From Portunus trituberculatus (Eukaryota > Arthropoda > Malacostraca > Decapoda > Portunidae): 64,000 nt of DNA. Positions 1 through 10,653 of the stretch are shown piece by piece (position 1 is the first letter of the stretch; every line of letters starts with the position of its first letter). Under the pieces are notes generated by a model, which was not told the DNA's origin, searched no databases, and saw only the letters and a list, made by a program, of their open reading frames with translations. The translations under genes were made by a program, and so were the position numbers. The stretch is from positions 27,364,632 to 27,428,631 of the forward strand of contig NC_059285.1 of NCBI RefSeq assembly GCF_017591435.1, read 5' to 3'.

Positions 1-109
1 TTATCACGTGTAATTAGGCTACTTGTATGTTAGTAGTGGTTGGTATATTCTTATTGCACTGCTGCTTCGCTGACGAATAGGTTTTCTGATAGGCGTTTGC
101 ATGTGTGGT

Positions 110-245
110 TGCATATTTTCAGCTGTGTTTGCCATGGTTTTTGTCATGTACTGAGTCATCATCAGACATTTCTGATAATATTTTATCATTATCAAAGGCA
201 AGTAACTCAGAGAAGATTTGTTGGTCACTCAACCGGCGCCATTAC
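110..245 (-). pseudogene. Possible piggyBac-like acidic N-terminal fragment
   Basis: On the - strand one frame reads RRLSDQQIFSELL followed by an acidic Asp/Ser/Glu stretch (SEMSDDDSVHD). An opening of this sort, a short helix then an acidic tail, is seen at the start of many piggyBac-type transposase proteins. No catalytic part follows in the window, so this is a weak family guess; it could be any acidic transposon N-terminus. Confidence 0.25.
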
Positions 246-658
246 TGCTTCCTACAGTGATTGTACAAGCTCTGAAGTGATCGCCGCCGGGCCCACTTAA
301 AGGAGCTTACCAACAAACTAAAGGCCAATGTCAATCATAATTGTACAATATTCATGATTGCGCAAGCATATCCTGTGTGAGTGGGTGTGATTGAGTGTTT
401 GCGCAGATGATTGAGGAATTCCCAACACGGTTTGATTTTTTTTTAAGCCCAAGCATAGTAGCTACACCCACGGTCCAGATATACAAGGTCTTTCATCCGG
501 TTGGCTTATTTTGGTCTAGGCCGCACATATACGTCACGTTAGCCCCAGTCAGCGTTCGCCTGTCGCTCGTGTGCTTGAATTTAAATTTTCTTTCACCCCC
601 CCCACTGGCCCTTCTTCTGGATGCGTGAGTTTACCATTGTGCCCTGTTACTACATATT
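246..658. other. No gene recognised
   Basis: Mixed-composition sequence with a short poly-T and a poly-C run. It leads directly into the Tc1-like fragment and may be its 5' non-coding part, but no terminal inverted repeat could be identified. Confidence 0.3.
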
Positions 659-1310
659 ATGGGACCTAGGAAACTAATTAGAAAGTCCCAAATCACAGTA
701 ATTTGTGACTTAGTGAGGGAGAATAGGTCAAATCAAGAAATTGTTGCGAACACTGGCATAGCTCTCAGAACTGTTCAACGTTGGACCAAAATTTATCGTG
801 AGGGACGAAGAGACGCTTCACCACGACCTCAAGCCTGAAGGGTGTAAGCGCAGTGTGACCCAGAAAACTCTGAACATTATTCGAAGATTGCTTGAGGCCA
901 ACCCTCGCATATACAGCAAGGAACTTAAGGACAGGAACCCTGCTTTGCTGGCTATAGTGAGTGAAAGGACTGTGCGTAGATACTTCCTTACATGCTCACC
1001 TAAACAATAGTCTTGCTAACTAACGCACATAGTAAAACACCCACATTCTTTGATGGTGTGGGGTTATTTTTCTTACTATGGTCTTGGAAAATTAGTGTTT
1101 TTACCTAAGAATGTTCGTATGAACAAAAAAATAACTACTTTGAGCTAATTCTGGATGAATTAGATGATTGTATGGAAAAATGCAATGTAGGTATGGTTTT
1201 GTCTTTCTTTTTGTATTATGGCAGCAAGGCACAGCACAACTATTGGGCATTATAATGAGAAAATAAAAATTGGTCTCAAGATGGCGAGGTCAGATTATAG
1301 CTTGGCGCAC
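659..1310 (+). pseudogene. Tc1-like transposase remnant, copy 1
   Basis: The frame from the ATG at 659 encodes a paired-type helix-turn-helix (SNQEIVANTGIALRTVQRW) with the Tc1-typical arginine/proline-rich hinge, and ends at a stop near 835. A second frame from about 798 continues as a second helix-turn-helix domain (TLNIIRRLLEANPRIYSKEL) to 1010. Downstream at about 1046-1200 a third frame keeps DDE-domain sequence (HSLMVWGYFSYYGLGKLVF). The domain order matches Tc1/mariner transposases, but the central DDE segment between about 1011 and 1045 is missing and frameshifts break the rest, so it is not functional. Confidence 0.8.
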
Positions 1311-1893
1311 AGTCAAATCAAGAAATTGCCGCAAACACTGGCATAGCTCTTAGAACTGTTCAACGTTGGACCAAAATTTATCGTGAGGCACGAAGAGACG
1401 CTTCACCACGACCTCAAGCCTGAAGGGCGTAACCGCAGTGTGACCCAGAGAACTCTGAACATTATTCGAAGATCGCTTGAGGCCAACTCTCACATACACA
1501 GCAAGGAAATTAAGGCCAGGAACCCTGCTTTGCTGGCTATAGTGAGTGAAAGGACTGTGTGAAGATACTTCCTTACATGCTCATCTAAACAATAGACTTG
1601 CTACACAGCACACATAGTAAAACACCCTCATTCTTTCATGGTGTGAGATTGTTTTTCTTACTATAGTCTTGGAAAATTAGTGTTTTTGCCTAAGAATGTT
1701 CGTATGAACGAAAAATAACTACTTTGAGGTAATTCTGGATGAGTTAGATGATTGTATGGAAAAGTGCAATGTAGGTATGGTTTTGTCTTTCTTTCTGTAT
1801 TATGGCAGCAAGGCACAGCACAACTATTGGGCATTATAATGAGAAAATAAAAATGGGTCTCAAGATGGCGAGGTCAGATTATGGCTTGGCGCA
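729..1893. repeat. Direct tandem duplication, unit about 585 bp
   Basis: Bases 729-1310 and 1314-1893 align end to end with only substitutions and small indels, both ending in a CAAGATGGCGAGGTCAG stretch. The junction has no recognisable terminal repeat, which suggests segmental tandem duplication rather than two insertions. Confidence 0.85.
1311..1893 (+). pseudogene. Tc1-like transposase remnant, copy 2
   Basis: It repeats copy 1 from about residue 27 onward at a constant offset of about 585 bp, with scattered substitutions. The same two helix-turn-helix segments and the same truncated DDE segment are present, with an extra stop at about 1559 (TGA in place of the Arg codon of copy 1). The shared internal deletion shows the copies came from one already deleted element. 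Confidence 0.8.
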
Positions 1894-2127
1894 CTGTTGC
1901 TTGGGCGCGTGTTACGCGGGCAGAGGTCATGGTGTGTGGGGCTAGATGGGCCCCTGCATCACACCTACCCGGAGGCCACATGAGTCATAGACACGTGACC
2001 GTGGATGCGCGGATGGAAGACCTTGTATATCTGGACCGTGGTTACACCATCATGAGTGATAGTGACGATGATTGCGCCAACAGCTCAGGCTTTCCTGTGT
2101 AACCATGGCGAGCACACGGGATACTCA

Positions 2128-2342
2128 GGAATTTTGGAGGAGTTCATCCACCTATACAGAGATTTTCCTGCTTTGTGGAAAGTAAAAAATTGACGAGTAC
2201 AAGAGCAGAAGCTTAAAAAATGAATGCTACGTGAAATTAATTAACAAAATATGAGAAATTGACCCAAATGCCACTCCTTCCACAGTAACCAAGAAAATAA
2301 ATAGTTTACGTTCCAACTATCGTCGAGAACTGAAGAAGGTGA
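2128..2342 (+). pseudogene. MADF (Myb/SANT-like) DNA-binding domain remnant
   Basis: A + strand frame, broken by two stops and one frameshift, reads LEEFIHLYRDFPALWKVKN, then KNECYVKLINK, then EIDPNATPSTVTKKINSLR and SNYRRELKKV. This is the whole course of a MADF domain, with the aromatic LW and the basic RRELKK end. MADF proteins are encoded by PIF/Harbinger elements beside the transposase, and a Harbinger transposase fragment converges on it here. Only the N-terminal domain survives. Confidence 0.7.
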
Positions 2343-2845
2343 TGACGATTACAGTACAGGTTTCCATAATGATATGACCAAGACTTTGTGGAGAGATGGC
2401 AGTGGTGAACACAAGTTCCTGAAGTGTTTGTCCAGTAGCTAAGAATCGTAGAGTACTGGAAAGCCTTTCACTGCGTGAAATGGAATCTCTCAGCTTAGTA
2501 TTCATTTTCTGTATGAGAGGAATAGTCTTTTCCAGCAAATCCATGAATGATTTTCTGTCCATACGTAAAAATATTTTGTGATCTTCAGGAGCAGAGAGAA
2601 GCAATTCTTGTAGGAGGTTTTCATGTGTGAACTTATTATTTTTTAAGCCACTCTTTCTTCCACACCCTTCTTTTCACAATTTCCTTTTCTTCTTCATCGT
2701 CTGAAGCCAGAAGAATGGCTATGCATGTAAGCGCTTTACTCATCTTCACTCCACAAACCCCAAGAGGTAAGTAATGATTGCTCAGTCTTACTGATAGTGT
2801 GTGGCCTAAACACCGCTTGCACAATCTCGATGATTGTGCAATCAT
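2317..2845 (-). pseudogene. PIF/Harbinger transposase, N-terminal half
   Basis: Two - strand frames (2845-2636, then 2604-2317) give an acidic/basic leader followed by FLRMDRKSFMDLLEKTIPLI and SERLSSTLRFLATGQTLQEL, the conserved helical N-terminal region of HARBI1-like transposases. The DDE catalytic domain is absent because the sequence runs into the converging MADF remnant at about 2340. A 10-bp-arm hairpin (TTGCACAATC, loop, GATTGTGCAA) lies at 2817-2841. Confidence 0.7.
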
Positions 2846-3022
2846 GATTGACTGTGTATAGGGGCCTTAACACATTCAGCGGCTAGGGTGGAGCTTGGAG
2901 TAAGGTAGTGTGTTTTTTATAACGTTATTTTGACAAATAATCATGATAATTTTTTTATTTCTTATTATTTAGGTTGCCGCCGTGAATTTACAGCGGTGGC
3001 ACTGACCGCGGGTATGCTAGAT

Positions 3023-3038
3023 GCCGTAAATTTACGGC
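3023..3038. repeat. 16-bp perfect palindrome
   Basis: GCCGTAAATTTACGGC lies just ahead of the Tigger-like frame; a related imperfect copy occurs about 50 bp earlier. It may belong to a transposon end. Confidence 0.4.
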
Positions 3039-3039
3039 G

Positions 3040-3500
3040 GTGGCACTGGTAATTGTGGCCTCTAAGAAATCAAGTGCTAGTGCAAATGGTGATAAGAAGA
3101 AACGTAACGTAATTAGTATCGAAACAAAGCTTGAAATCATTGGAGAACATGAAAGTGGTGTGTGTGTGATTGATTTTGTCTCGGCAATATGGCAAACCGT
3201 CTTCTACAATTTGTACAATTCTCAAACAGAAAAATGTGTTAAAGTCAGTAATACCCTCGAAAGGGTGTAACCATTTTGTCTAAAAAAAGAACAAGTATTC
3301 ATGATTAGATGGAAAAGCTTCTGTTATTGTGGATAAAAGAAAAAGAGATAGCAGGACACACGATTACTGAAACAATCGTTTGTGAGAAAGCTAGCGCCAC
3401 TTTTAGTGACTTGCGCAGAGAGCAAGCTGAGCAGGAGGGTGAGAGCTCGACTGAGCAGGCTGATGCGTTCAAGGCCTCTCGTGGATCATTTACTATATCA
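3040..3500 (+). pseudogene. Tigger/pogo (CENP-B-type) transposase remnant
   Basis: The frame from 3040 reads KRNVISIETKLEIIGEHESG, the first helix-turn-helix of pogo/Tigger and CENP-B proteins. The frame from 3309 continues with MEKLLLLWIKEKEIAGHTIT and later FKASRG, which match the second (Tc5-type) DNA-binding domain. The two are separated by stops and a frameshift, and the DDE core is missing. Confidence 0.75.
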
Positions 3501-3682
3501 ATATTTACATGTTATTACATTAATTATTATAGACATTAAAATGTTATGTAGGCAGGTTTGGGTGATTTTTTGGAGGGTTCGAGTGAATTAATGATTTCTG
3601 AGTTATTTCTTACGGGAAATATTGCTTCGACTTACGAATTTTTCATGTTACGAGCCCGGATTGGGAACGAATTAATATATAT

Positions 3683-4031
<349 letters not shown>

Positions 4032-4151
4032 ACTTACACTAGGAAAAATTGTAATTTCAAAATATTTGTAGATATTCTTTCTGGTTACACATAGATCATC
4101 AGTTAAACTTAAATAAATGTTGATAGATATGTCTTGTACATTTGTTTACAG

Positions 4152-4289
4152 CACGAGTTGGTGGGACTGGAGTTAGTCGACATAATGCACTCTGATGATG
4201 TAATGGTAGAGCTGAACCTGTCCCCAGAGGATCTCTTGGTGCCTGTTCCAAATTATGTAAGGAGAGACCGCTTATCAGTAATTCAAGAG
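4152..4289 (+). CDS. IQCA1: Exon of a DRC11/IQCA1-like ciliary gene (exon a)
   Basis: The 138-bp exon follows a splice acceptor (TTTACAG, AG at 4150-4151) and ends at a donor (GAG|GTATTT). It is phase 0 at both ends and encodes 46 residues without a stop, including ELVDIMHSDDVMVELNLSPE and PVPNYVRRDRLSVIQE. This resembles the region before the IQ motif of IQCA1/DRC11, a nexin-dynein regulatory complex protein of motile cilia and sperm flagella. The family call is from memory of conserved features and is backed by two further exons (21601-21800, 38632-38758) on the same strand. The next exons, which should hold the IQ motif, were not found before 21600. Confidence 0.65.
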
Positions 4290-4454
4290 GTATTTGAACA
4301 TGAATTTTGTTTCCGAAAATGTTTTGCATGATTCTCTACATTTAGTATGTCTAATATTAAGTATATTGATTTAATTTTACCTGTATAAGTTTAAATATAA
4401 TATGTCGTAAAGGACAAAAGGCAAAATTGATCACACTAACCTCCAGCTAAGAAA

Positions 4455-4985
4455 TCCTAGGTCTACCTGACAACTTTAATTGCCTTAGTTTCCAAATGAT
4501 CGCCTGTTAATAGCATCGTAGTCATCACGAACCTGTGAGTTTGTGGATGGGCACAATCCAGATCTTGTGGTAAAATTAGATGATTGCAAGGAAGAAGCAG
4601 ATAATGGGCTGCTGGTAATTGAAGGGCCATAGGAAGTCACGCCTGAATCGGACAGAGTGGTAGAATTGTTAAAAGTGTTGCCCTGTCCCCCAAGAGCTTG
4701 CACAGCACTTTGCTAACAATATTGAAACGTCGTAGAGTATTTAAACTTTTATTATTCCAATCAAGAGTGAAGACATTTATGTAGGTCACAGAAGAATCCA
4801 CCTTCCATGAAACATTGGCATCCACCTGAACATTAATGCAGGAAGCAAAAAGATCCACCTCTGACTTATAAAAAATATCACATAACATTCGTAAAAAGAG
4901 TTTTCTATATTTTCAACCATAGATTTCTCTTCCGCTACAACATTGTGAGCATCCCTAACATGCTCGGCTTTATTACAAGTATATA
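4455..4985 (-). pseudogene. DIRS-like retrotransposon RNase H fragment
   Basis: The - strand reads CNKAEHVRDAHNVVAEE and then SEVDLFASCINVQVDANVSW, VNVFTLDWN-type residues and a C-terminal ATLLTILPLCPIQA segment. The E-V-D-L-F-A-S motif and what follows match the RNase H/connection region of tyrosine-recombinase (DIRS-group) retrotransposons. Frames shift at about 4640-4700, 4790 and 4890. It abuts the CR1-like LINE at 4990. Confidence 0.55.
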
Positions 4986-4989
4986 AATG

Positions 4990-6757
4990 GTAAGATGAAA
5001 AATAAGGAAGCAATAGAAAAAATAGTTAAAGGAGGGAAGACATACCAAACAGCAGAAAAATTAAATGAAATAATGAATGAGAGTTTCAAGACTGTTTTTA
5101 CTGAAGAAGAGGATTTTACAGAACCGAATAAGACATTGCACAGCCAAGGCTTGCAAGAAATCATAGTGTACAAAGAAGAAATTGGAAGACTACTGGAAAA
5201 TTTGGATGTCAGAAAAGCGATGGGACCGGATGGTGTGTTGGGCTGGGCACTAAAGGAATGTAAAGATCAGTTGTTAGAACCAGTTTGGGAAATAGTTACA
5301 AGCTCATTAAAAGAAGGGAAAGTACCACTGAAATGGAAGAGAGCTAACATAATCCCATTATTCAAAGAAGAAAAGTCAACTGAGCCATTAAATAACAGAC
5401 CGGCGTCACTTATAAGTGTTGTGGGCAAACTATGTGAAATTTTATATCAAAGATAAATGCGTTAAATATCTGGAAGAAAAACAAGTCATATCGAACAGAC
5501 AATTTCAGTTCAGGACAGGAAGGTCATATGTGTCGAATTTATTAAATTTCTGCTCAATAGTGGAAGGACTGGAGAGCAGAGATGGATGGGTTAACATTGT
5601 GTACTTGGACATGAAAAAGGCTTTTGATAGGGTCCCTCAACAAAATACTTTGGAAATTGGAGGACATAGGAGGACTGAGAGGAATTTTATTTTGGATTAT
5701 ATATTAGATTGGATAAGGGATTACTTGACGGACAGAGAGATGAGAACTGTGATCAGGGATACATACTCATCCTGGAGTAAAGTATCAAGTGGAGTGCCGC
5801 AGAGGTCAGTGTTAGCACTCATTATCTTCCAGGTATATGTAAACAACATACAGTATGGAGTGACCAGCTATATCAATTTATTGATGATCCAATATTGTTC
5901 AAAATAATTAAGACTCGAGAAGACTGTTTGTTACTGCTGGAAGGTATAGACAAAATTTATGAGTGGAGTAAGAAGTGGAAGAATTCAAAATTATTCAATG
6001 CCAAGAAATGCCACGTAATGGAATTAGGAAAGAGTAAGAGAAGACCAGTATGGAACTATTTGATGGGAGAGGAACAAATAGTTAAGATTAAAGGAGAAAA
6101 AGATCTGGGAATGATTCTACAAAAAACGCTGAGCCCCGAAAAACAAATAAGTAAATTGTTTGGGACAACATATAAAATGTTGGCTTATATTAGGGTGGCA
6201 TTTCACTACCTGAACAAGGATATGATGGAAAAAATATTACGAGTATGATACGTTTAGTTGGAATATGCAGCAGTGGTGTGGTCGCCGAACTTGAAAAAGG
6301 ATATATGAAAATTTTAACGAATCGAGAGGATAGCTACAAAGATGGTGCCAGAAATAAAAGACCTAACATATGAAGAAAGGCTGAAGAAAATGGGACTGCC
6401 AACCTTACAAGATAGAAGAGAAAGAGGGGACCTAATAACAATGTATGAAATAGTTAATGGCATTGAAAAGATAGACAAGCAAGACCTGGTGCTGGTGGCA
6501 GATGAAGCTGGAAGGACAAGAGGACATGCAAAGAAGATCAGGAAGAGACAGTGTGTGAAGGATGTTGGAAAATACGGTTTTCCACATAGAACGGTGAAAA
6601 AATGGAATGCATTGAGTGATGAAGTTGTTACAGCACATAATGTGCATAGCTTTAAAGAAAAATTAGATAAAAAGAGATGTAGAGACAGGACACTATGAGC
6701 CCCGCTCGAACCCTGTACAATACAACTAGGTAAATACAACTAGGTAAACACAGACAC
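4990..6757 (+). pseudogene. CR1-like LINE copy 1, 5'-truncated ORF2
   Basis: Four consecutive frames (4995-5456, 5416-5907, 5895-6248, 6342-6698) form one reverse transcriptase broken by frameshifts. RT blocks seen include VRKAMGPDGV, WKRANIIPLF, VYLDMKKAFDRVPQ and SGVPQRSVLA, then the thumb and C-terminal block RRERGDLITMYEIVNG. The endonuclease domain is missing, so the copy is 5'-truncated. The active-site block that should read as an aromatic-ADD motif is degraded near 5885. The 3' end carries the tail ACAACTAGGTAAATAC repeated twice (about 6722-6752), as in the related copies at 50080-51021 and 52950-56028. Confidence 0.85.
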
Positions 6758-6769
6758 ACACACACACGT

Positions 6770-6811
<42 letters not shown>
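6753..6811. repeat. (CA)n/(TG)n tract
   Basis: A short CA run is followed by about 44 bases of TG. It begins at the LINE tail and ends at the left terminus of the hAT element. Confidence 0.95.
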
Positions 6812-6813
<2 letters not shown>

Positions 6814-7272
6814 GTGGTGGGCAGGACTCGATAACATGAAAACTCATGGTTCCGAGTCCAAAGGCTGGCGGATTCACGGGAACCGATTCCGGAATCGGTT
6901 CCCGGACTTGGGTGGAAAGCGCGTAGCGAGTCCCAGACACTGGACCCGCCAGCGCGTTACTAGACGAATTCCAGCGTGATGCGAGTCTGGGAACCGAGTT
7001 TCCTCTCCTTAGACTCGGATAGACAGCACGTGGTGACTAACAGTCGCTGGATTCATCAGGCACTGCCTTAACGAGTCCCAGCGAGTCTGGCAGCCGTGTG
7101 GCGTGTAGAGTTTTACCGATTCCCTAGTCATGTAGATATTGAATGTAGAGTTTTACTGATTCCCTAGTCATGTAGATATTGAATGATTACTTTGCTTACT
7201 CTTTAGTTACTCACACACAGGATTCTTTCAATGATACACGCTTGTTTATTTTTTGTTTTTTATAGCTGAACA

Positions 7273-7276
<4 letters not shown>

Positions 7277-7343
<67 letters not shown>
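7277..7343. repeat. (TA)n microsatellite
   Basis: About 67 bases of TA inside the hAT-like element. Confidence 0.97.
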
Positions 7344-7346
<3 letters not shown>

Positions 7347-7586
7347 TGATATACATAAAAAAAAATTCAATGCATTTATTGTATTATGGTAATATAACAA
7401 TCATAAGACGTTATAAGGGATGTCTAAATAAGTCTACGGTGGGCAATTCGTATTTAGGGTTAAGTCCATGAATTTAATTTCTGAGCCCTTTGTTTTTCCC
7501 CAACAGATAGTGGTTACAGGTCTTCCACTATCATTCTGCTGACTACCAACTCGTTAAGTTCCTGTTTGCCTGAGTAATTTTTATAG

Positions 7587-7830
7587 CTATGGCTGAGGTG
7601 AAGTAGACGGCCTGGCAACATTTTCAGACATGTCACATTCACTGTCCTCCATTAGCTCAGCACATTCTATAAGATGTCTCTTGCGAAGATATTTCAACAT
7701 GCTCGAAGTACCACCACAAAACTTCAGGGCATCTTTGCACACCAAAGAATGTGACAACGTCAGAAGATGTTTGCTCCACATAGCTCCACACAGGAACAGT
7801 TCAGTTTCTCTTGGGTGTCATGGTTGAGAA
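7587..7830 (-). pseudogene. BED zinc-finger fragment of a hAT transposase
   Basis: The - strand frame reads VCKDALKFCGGTSSMLKYL and then RKRHLIE. This is the second half of a BED finger (Cys, then GGTS-S-M-L-K-L and His-X5-His-like spacing), as in ZBED-type hAT transposases. The upstream half (V-W-S-Y-V aromatic block) is present in another frame, so the domain is frameshifted. No RNase H-like catalytic core is left. Confidence 0.6.
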
Positions 7831-8126
7831 AAGCAAAGCTAATTTTGTCATGTTTCCTTGAAAAAAGTTAGGTTATCGCGCAAGTTTGGCGAGTACATGA
7901 ATTGTAGAGCTTTATCTCTATGCGCTTAAAAAAAAAAAAATGGAATTTGAAATTGATATATGATAATTTGAGAACGGAGGAGTTTCAGAGCAAGTGAATA
8001 AAGAGTAAGTCCATATACATCCGGGAAATGACAGTAAATTGTTTTGTGGAGGCAACTGTCACAGACCTTCCCTCTGTGATGGTTTAGCCTATTATGAGCT
8101 GCGTGCGAGATGGGCACCTAATATAC

Positions 8127-8127
<1 letters not shown>

Positions 8128-8221
<94 letters not shown>

Positions 8222-8230
8222 TACCTACAT
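8128..8230. repeat. (TA)n microsatellite
   Basis: TA array of about 90 bases with an imperfect end, inside the hAT-like element. Confidence 0.97.
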
Positions 8231-8607
8231 GTGATGTTACCAAACATTTACCAATGAACACTCAGAAAAAAAAAGAAAAAAACAAAACATGGTAATTCTA
8301 AAGCGGTGTGCTATTGGACTTCTTGAGCAAAATTTATCTTTGATTTTCATGCAATTTCTTTAATATTCGTGCAGGGATATGATTCATGCAATTTCAGTGC
8401 GTTCTACTTCATTTTAGCCTTACTTTATCAAACGTATTTTGTTTCATAATTACTTCTTGAACATATTCTCTAATGTTTCATGTATTGAGGCGCCGTACAA
8501 ATAAAAAATTGCTTGGACTCGTTAGGACTCGGTTCCCAAACTTTGGCCTTTGTTCCTAGTCGACCTTGGCGGAATCGTCGGACTCGATTCCGGACTTAAT
8601 TCCCGCC

Positions 8608-8610
<3 letters not shown>

Positions 8611-8690
<80 letters not shown>
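8611..8690. repeat. (GT)n-(CA)n inverted dinucleotide hairpin
   Basis: About 42 bases of GT are followed by TTACAA and then 34 bases of CA. The two tracts are mutually complementary, so the whole can fold into one long hairpin. The left tract is the right flank of the hAT-like element. Confidence 0.95.
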
Positions 8691-8693
<3 letters not shown>

Positions 8694-9529
8694 CTGACAA
8701 ATGTTCAAGGAGGACGCAAAACAAGAGCTCTGTCAGACCTGGTTATGTGTTAGGGGGAAAGAAGAAGCTAGGTTAGTGACTCTGTCTCCAAAGTTACATT
8801 GAATTTGCTTATGTTGAGGCTGACAATGATATGGAAAAAGATGAGGATATGGACGCTGCAGTCGGTGCTGCCGCCCATATAAACATGGGAGCCAAACCGA
8901 GAGGCAGGAGGGAATTTATTGAAGCACCTGTAGGATTGAGGCAGCTAGAAGATTCGAGTAGAGAAGGAATTCTTTTTGAGAGGCACAGTTGTCATGATTT
9001 TTTTTAACAAGATCAGCTGATCAGATGATCGCGTAGAACCTAATGCTGAGAGAAAGGTGTGAAAAGTTAGAGAGCACGGTTACAATGAATAGTGACATGA
9101 TGAAAACTCCGGACGAAATAAAAAGAAAACAGCGCTCTTGAATGCAAATGTGCAAACCATGAAATAGCACTATGGAAACTAATGTGAAAACAGCTAGGAA
9201 AGGGGGTAAGTGAAGCAAAACTGGATGATTGAAAGGTCTGGAAAAAAGAACAAGATGAAGAAAAAGTGAACTTTCTTGAAATAGTAAAACACCAAACAAG
9301 AAAGAAAACGAGACACACTCATACAAGTGATCAAAGAAAAGGAAGAATTAGTGAGAGAAACGATGAACAAAAAAAAGTGCATGGTTATATTACCAAATTA
9401 CTAGTACCATTACAGCAGAAATAAACAGCGGCTTCATATTATAGCTTAATGTTGGCATCACTAAAAATGTGTAAATGTGCCTTTACTCTAGTGCATATTT
9501 GTTTAGGGATTCTTACATGCACACTATTT

Positions 9530-9534
<5 letters not shown>
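8691..9534. other. Unassigned; one open segment, no family recognised
   Basis: A + strand frame is open from about 8786 to a stop at 9006 and encodes an acidic, then Arg/Glu-rich stretch (VEADNDMEKDEDMDAAVG, then GRREFIEAPVGLRQLEDSSR). It lacks a clear start and splice sites and was not recognised. The rest is A-rich on the + strand, with short frames only. Confidence 0.3.
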
Positions 9535-9601
<67 letters not shown>

Positions 9602-9614
9602 TATATATATATAT
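9535..9614. repeat. (TA)n microsatellite
   Basis: About 80 bases, interrupted once by AAAT. Confidence 0.97.
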
Positions 9615-10189
9615 TCAACCATTCCTCTTTCATACCCTCAGGAATGTCTTCATCCCAGCCACACTTAGTTTTTCATAAATCCTGCCTGAGCGTTGAATTT
9701 CCGAGCTGCGGGAAGGCAGCGTTAGCTCTTTAAGAATATTGACTTCACCCGATGAAAGGTATTGTTTATGAATCGTACCGCGAACTTCTCAGGCGGTTCC
9801 CTCCAAAAGCAGGGTGGGTGCGCGTGACATCAAGTCAAGTTAACCGGCGTTAAATTGAATAAGTCGCGTTATTTATTGTATATCCTTTAATATCGTCACG
9901 TTAAATCAAAACCGAGTGTTGACTGTATTTGGTTTGAACAACAAGCTCTCAAGAGTGTGGCAATCAACCTTGAAATCATGAGAGCAACCAAGGAAGATAC
10001 AGAAAGGAAGTTCTGGTGTGGGTTAAAGTTTGGAGGAAAGCGACGGTGCTGCCATCTGTTAGAAACGAGTACTTTCATAAAAAAACGTTTTCAGGAATAA
10101 CTTAAGAAGATTTCTCCCATGCTTTCTCCCCACCCACTAATTTTCCCAGCATTCTCTTGTGGTTATGAACTTATAAAGCAAATAAACAT

Positions 10190-10192
<3 letters not shown>
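9615..10192. other. No gene recognised
   Basis: Unique-looking non-coding sequence between two TA arrays; no domain, splice-bounded exon or terminal repeat was seen. Confidence 0.3.

Positions 10193-10269
<77 letters not shown>
10193..10269. repeat. (TA)n microsatellite
   Basis: About 77 bases of TA. Confidence 0.97.
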
Positions 10270-10273
<4 letters not shown>

Positions 10274-10286
10274 TCATATGCATTTT

Positions 10287-10631
10287 CTGCCCGCCTCTGC
10301 CTGGGCCACACCATACTCCTCACTTGCACCGCTTAAGTCTGTCTCATGACCCCTTCTACCCTTGGTGTAGGACTACCCCTGATGCCATGGAACATTTCCT
10401 GCTTCAGTGCCCACGCTTCCACTCTCCACATACTGCACTACGCTCTCGGCTCTCCGCCCTGTCCATTATAACACTGGACATACCCACCCACCCTCCTCAT
10501 GGCCTCAGGCGTCCACCCCTCCTGGCAACCTGCTGTCCTTCGCCTTACTTGTGCCTTCTTGAGGAAGACCGGTCAGCTACCATGCCAGTGATACCCACAC
10601 TGCAGGACTACCCCAGGGCTCATAAGGATCC
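10287..10631 (+). pseudogene. LINE 3'-terminal zinc-knuckle domain, + copy
   Basis: The frame encodes CRTTPDAMEHFLLQCPRFH, a Cys/His block (C-X2-C ... H-X4-5-C) typical of the extreme C-terminus of ORF2 in I/Jockey-type LINEs with RNase H. This is followed by the PTLQDYPRAH tail. It forms the left arm of a near-perfect inverted repeat. Confidence 0.6.
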
Positions 10632-10653
10632 AAAAGAAGCCACGAAGATCTAT

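Larger units (their letters stand above)
6812..8610. mobile_element. hAT-like element inserted in a TG repeat
   Basis: The left end reads TAGTGGTGGGCAGGACTCG and the right end, reverse-complemented, TAGGGCGGGAATTAAGTCC; these are imperfect short terminal inverted repeats of hAT form. Both ends abut (TG)n sequence, as expected for an 8-bp target duplication made inside the repeat, although the repeat hides its exact bounds. The 1.8-kb body contains a BED-finger fragment (7587-7830) and two TA arrays. A subterminal GAACCGATTCC/GGAATCGG-rich zone lies at 6860-7110. It is non-autonomous or heavily decayed. Confidence 0.6.

Noticed and set aside
8786..9006. Open acidic frame as a host exon of the ciliary gene
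   Set aside because: No acceptor/donor pair around it and its peptide does not resemble the missing IQ-motif region.
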